From Prochlorococcus marinus XMU1408 (GTDB lineage Bacteria > Cyanobacteriota > Cyanobacteriia > PCC-6307 > Cyanobiaceae), in NCBI RefSeq assembly GCF_003208055.1, contig NZ_QJUE01000005.1, positions 186,001-250,000 on the forward strand: DNA of 64,000 nucleotides. Direction: 5' to 3'. Both the position numbers and the translations under genes were made by a program. Below, piece by piece: positions 63,297 to 64,000 of the stretch (position 1 is the first letter of the stretch; each line of letters starts with the position of its first letter). The notes beneath the pieces are model-generated. The model was given only the letters and a program-made list of their open reading frames with translations. It had not been told where the DNA came from and made no database searches.

Positions 63297-64000
63297 TTAA
63301 TAATCAAAATCACCACCCATTCCACCAGCACCGCCAGCTGGAGAAGCATCTTTCTTCTCAGGTAAATCAGCAACTATACATTCTGTCGTGAGAACCATTC
63401 CGGCTATTGAGGCCGCATTTTGAAGACCAGAGCGAGTTACTTTCGCAGGGTCAACAATTCCAGCAGAAAGCATATCTACATATTCACCAGTAGCGGCGTT
63501 ATAGCCATCATTTACAGGCTTAGATTTCACATTCTCTGCAACAACTGCTCCATTAGCTCCAGCATTTTCAGCTATCCGCATTAATGGAGAAGTAAGCGCA
63601 GCCTCAACAATATTAGCTCCTATTAATTCCTCGCCTGAAAGATTAGATGAAGACCAATCTCCCAAAGCAGGAGCAAGATGGGCAAGCGTAGTGCCACCAC
63701 CAGGAACAATTCCTTCCTCAACGGCAGCTTTAGTTGCATTGATTGCATCTTCAAGACGAAGTTTTTTGTCTTTCATCTCAGTTTCGGTTGCAGCTCCAAC
63801 TTTCACTACAGCCACACCACCAGATAGCTTGGCCAGTCTTTCTTGAAGCTTTTCTTTGTCATATGTTGAATCAGTCTCTTCCATCTGCTTCTTTATTTGT
63901 TCACACCTGGCATTTACAGCTACTTCATTCCCTTCAGCAACAATTGTTGAAGTATCCTTATTGATGGTTACTCTTCTTGAAGTACCAAGCATATCAAGAG
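63297..64000 (-). CDS. groL: 60-kDa chaperonin GroEL (5' part outside window)
   Basis: C-terminal ~234 residues of Gro[22 protein letters not shown] and [20 protein letters not shown] are the intermediate/equatorial region with the ATP-site GGG motif. The tail is [16 protein letters not shown], a Gly-Gly-Met type end. The frame runs open to the window edge at 64000, so the N-terminal part is missing. Cyanobacteria have two GroEL copies; which one this is cannot be decided without groS. Confidence 0.95.
   Translation of the reverse strand, partial: LDMLGTSRRVTINKDTSTIVAEGNEVAVNARCEQIKKQMEETDSTYDKEKLQERLAKLSGGVAVVKVGAATETEMKDKKLRLEDAINATKAAVEEGIVPGGGTTLAHLAPALGDWSSSNLSGEELIGANIVEAALTSPLMRIAENAGANGAVVAENVKSKPVNDGYNAATGEYVDMLSAGIVDPAKVTRSGLQNAASIAGMVLTTECIVADLPEKKDASPAGGAGGMGGDFDY

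Noticed and set aside
1-64000. Insertion sequences, integrases, prophage genes or plasmid genes
   Set aside because: No transposase, integrase, terminal repeats or phage structural gene was recognised. The island signs are pseudogenes and repeats only.

Overview
The window reads as a chromosome segment of a marine picocyanobacterium, almost certainly Prochlorococcus. The evidence is low GC, dense short genes, a kaiB-kaiC pair with no kaiA between rplU and kaiB, a tight array of tiny high-light-inducible (hli) genes, an Hsp70/GroEL/SecG set and many cyanobacteria-only families (DUF1825, DUF1818, DUF2811, DUF3386, PSII S4 protein, NblS-type kinase). I cannot fix the clade.

Layout. 1-34 kb is conserved core: the plsY 3' end, pyrF, tyrS, pepA; an envelope operon on the minus strand (bamA-lpxC-fabZ-lpxA-lpxB-msrA) that makes lipid A and inserts outer-membrane proteins; purC/purD; the nblS-kaiC-kaiB-rplU-rpmA clock and ribosome block; truB, a SpoIID-like protein, RNase Z, a lumenal pentapeptide protein, ferredoxin, prmA, serA, the S4 protein, tRNA-Val(GAC), murD and a GAF protein. 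34-51 kb is gene-poor and rich in small proteins: many 30-130 residue membrane or unknown proteins, four overlapping hli genes, an osmC pseudogene, an ABC-F ATPase, a sugar/polyprenol glycosyltransferase pair and several micro-ORFs too short for routine calling. 51-58 kb is a plastic island: a cupin pseudogene, a 5' fragment of an EVE-domain gene whose intact copy lies 5 kb away, a TPR protein with five nearly identical repeats, a dispersed ~180 bp repeat, an orphan cyanase gene and DnaA-box-like motifs. 58-64 kb returns to core: rpoZ, an Hsp70-like gene, pyrR, gpmI, secG and the 3' part of groL.

The most unusual structure is a duplicated transcription unit at about 41.53-41.76 kb and 54.90-55.14 kb, both on the minus strand. 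Each has the same consensus promoter (TTGACA, 17 bp, TATAAA), a leader of about 95 nt whose 62-63 nt core is almost identical and folds on paper into two hairpins plus a pseudoknot, and a micro-ORF beginning MVNM. The 54.9 kb micro-ORF is intact (33 aa); the 41.5 kb one is frameshifted relative to it, while its promoter and leader remain conserved. This looks like a structured regulatory leader or sRNA family tied to a micropeptide. I do not recognise it with certainty.
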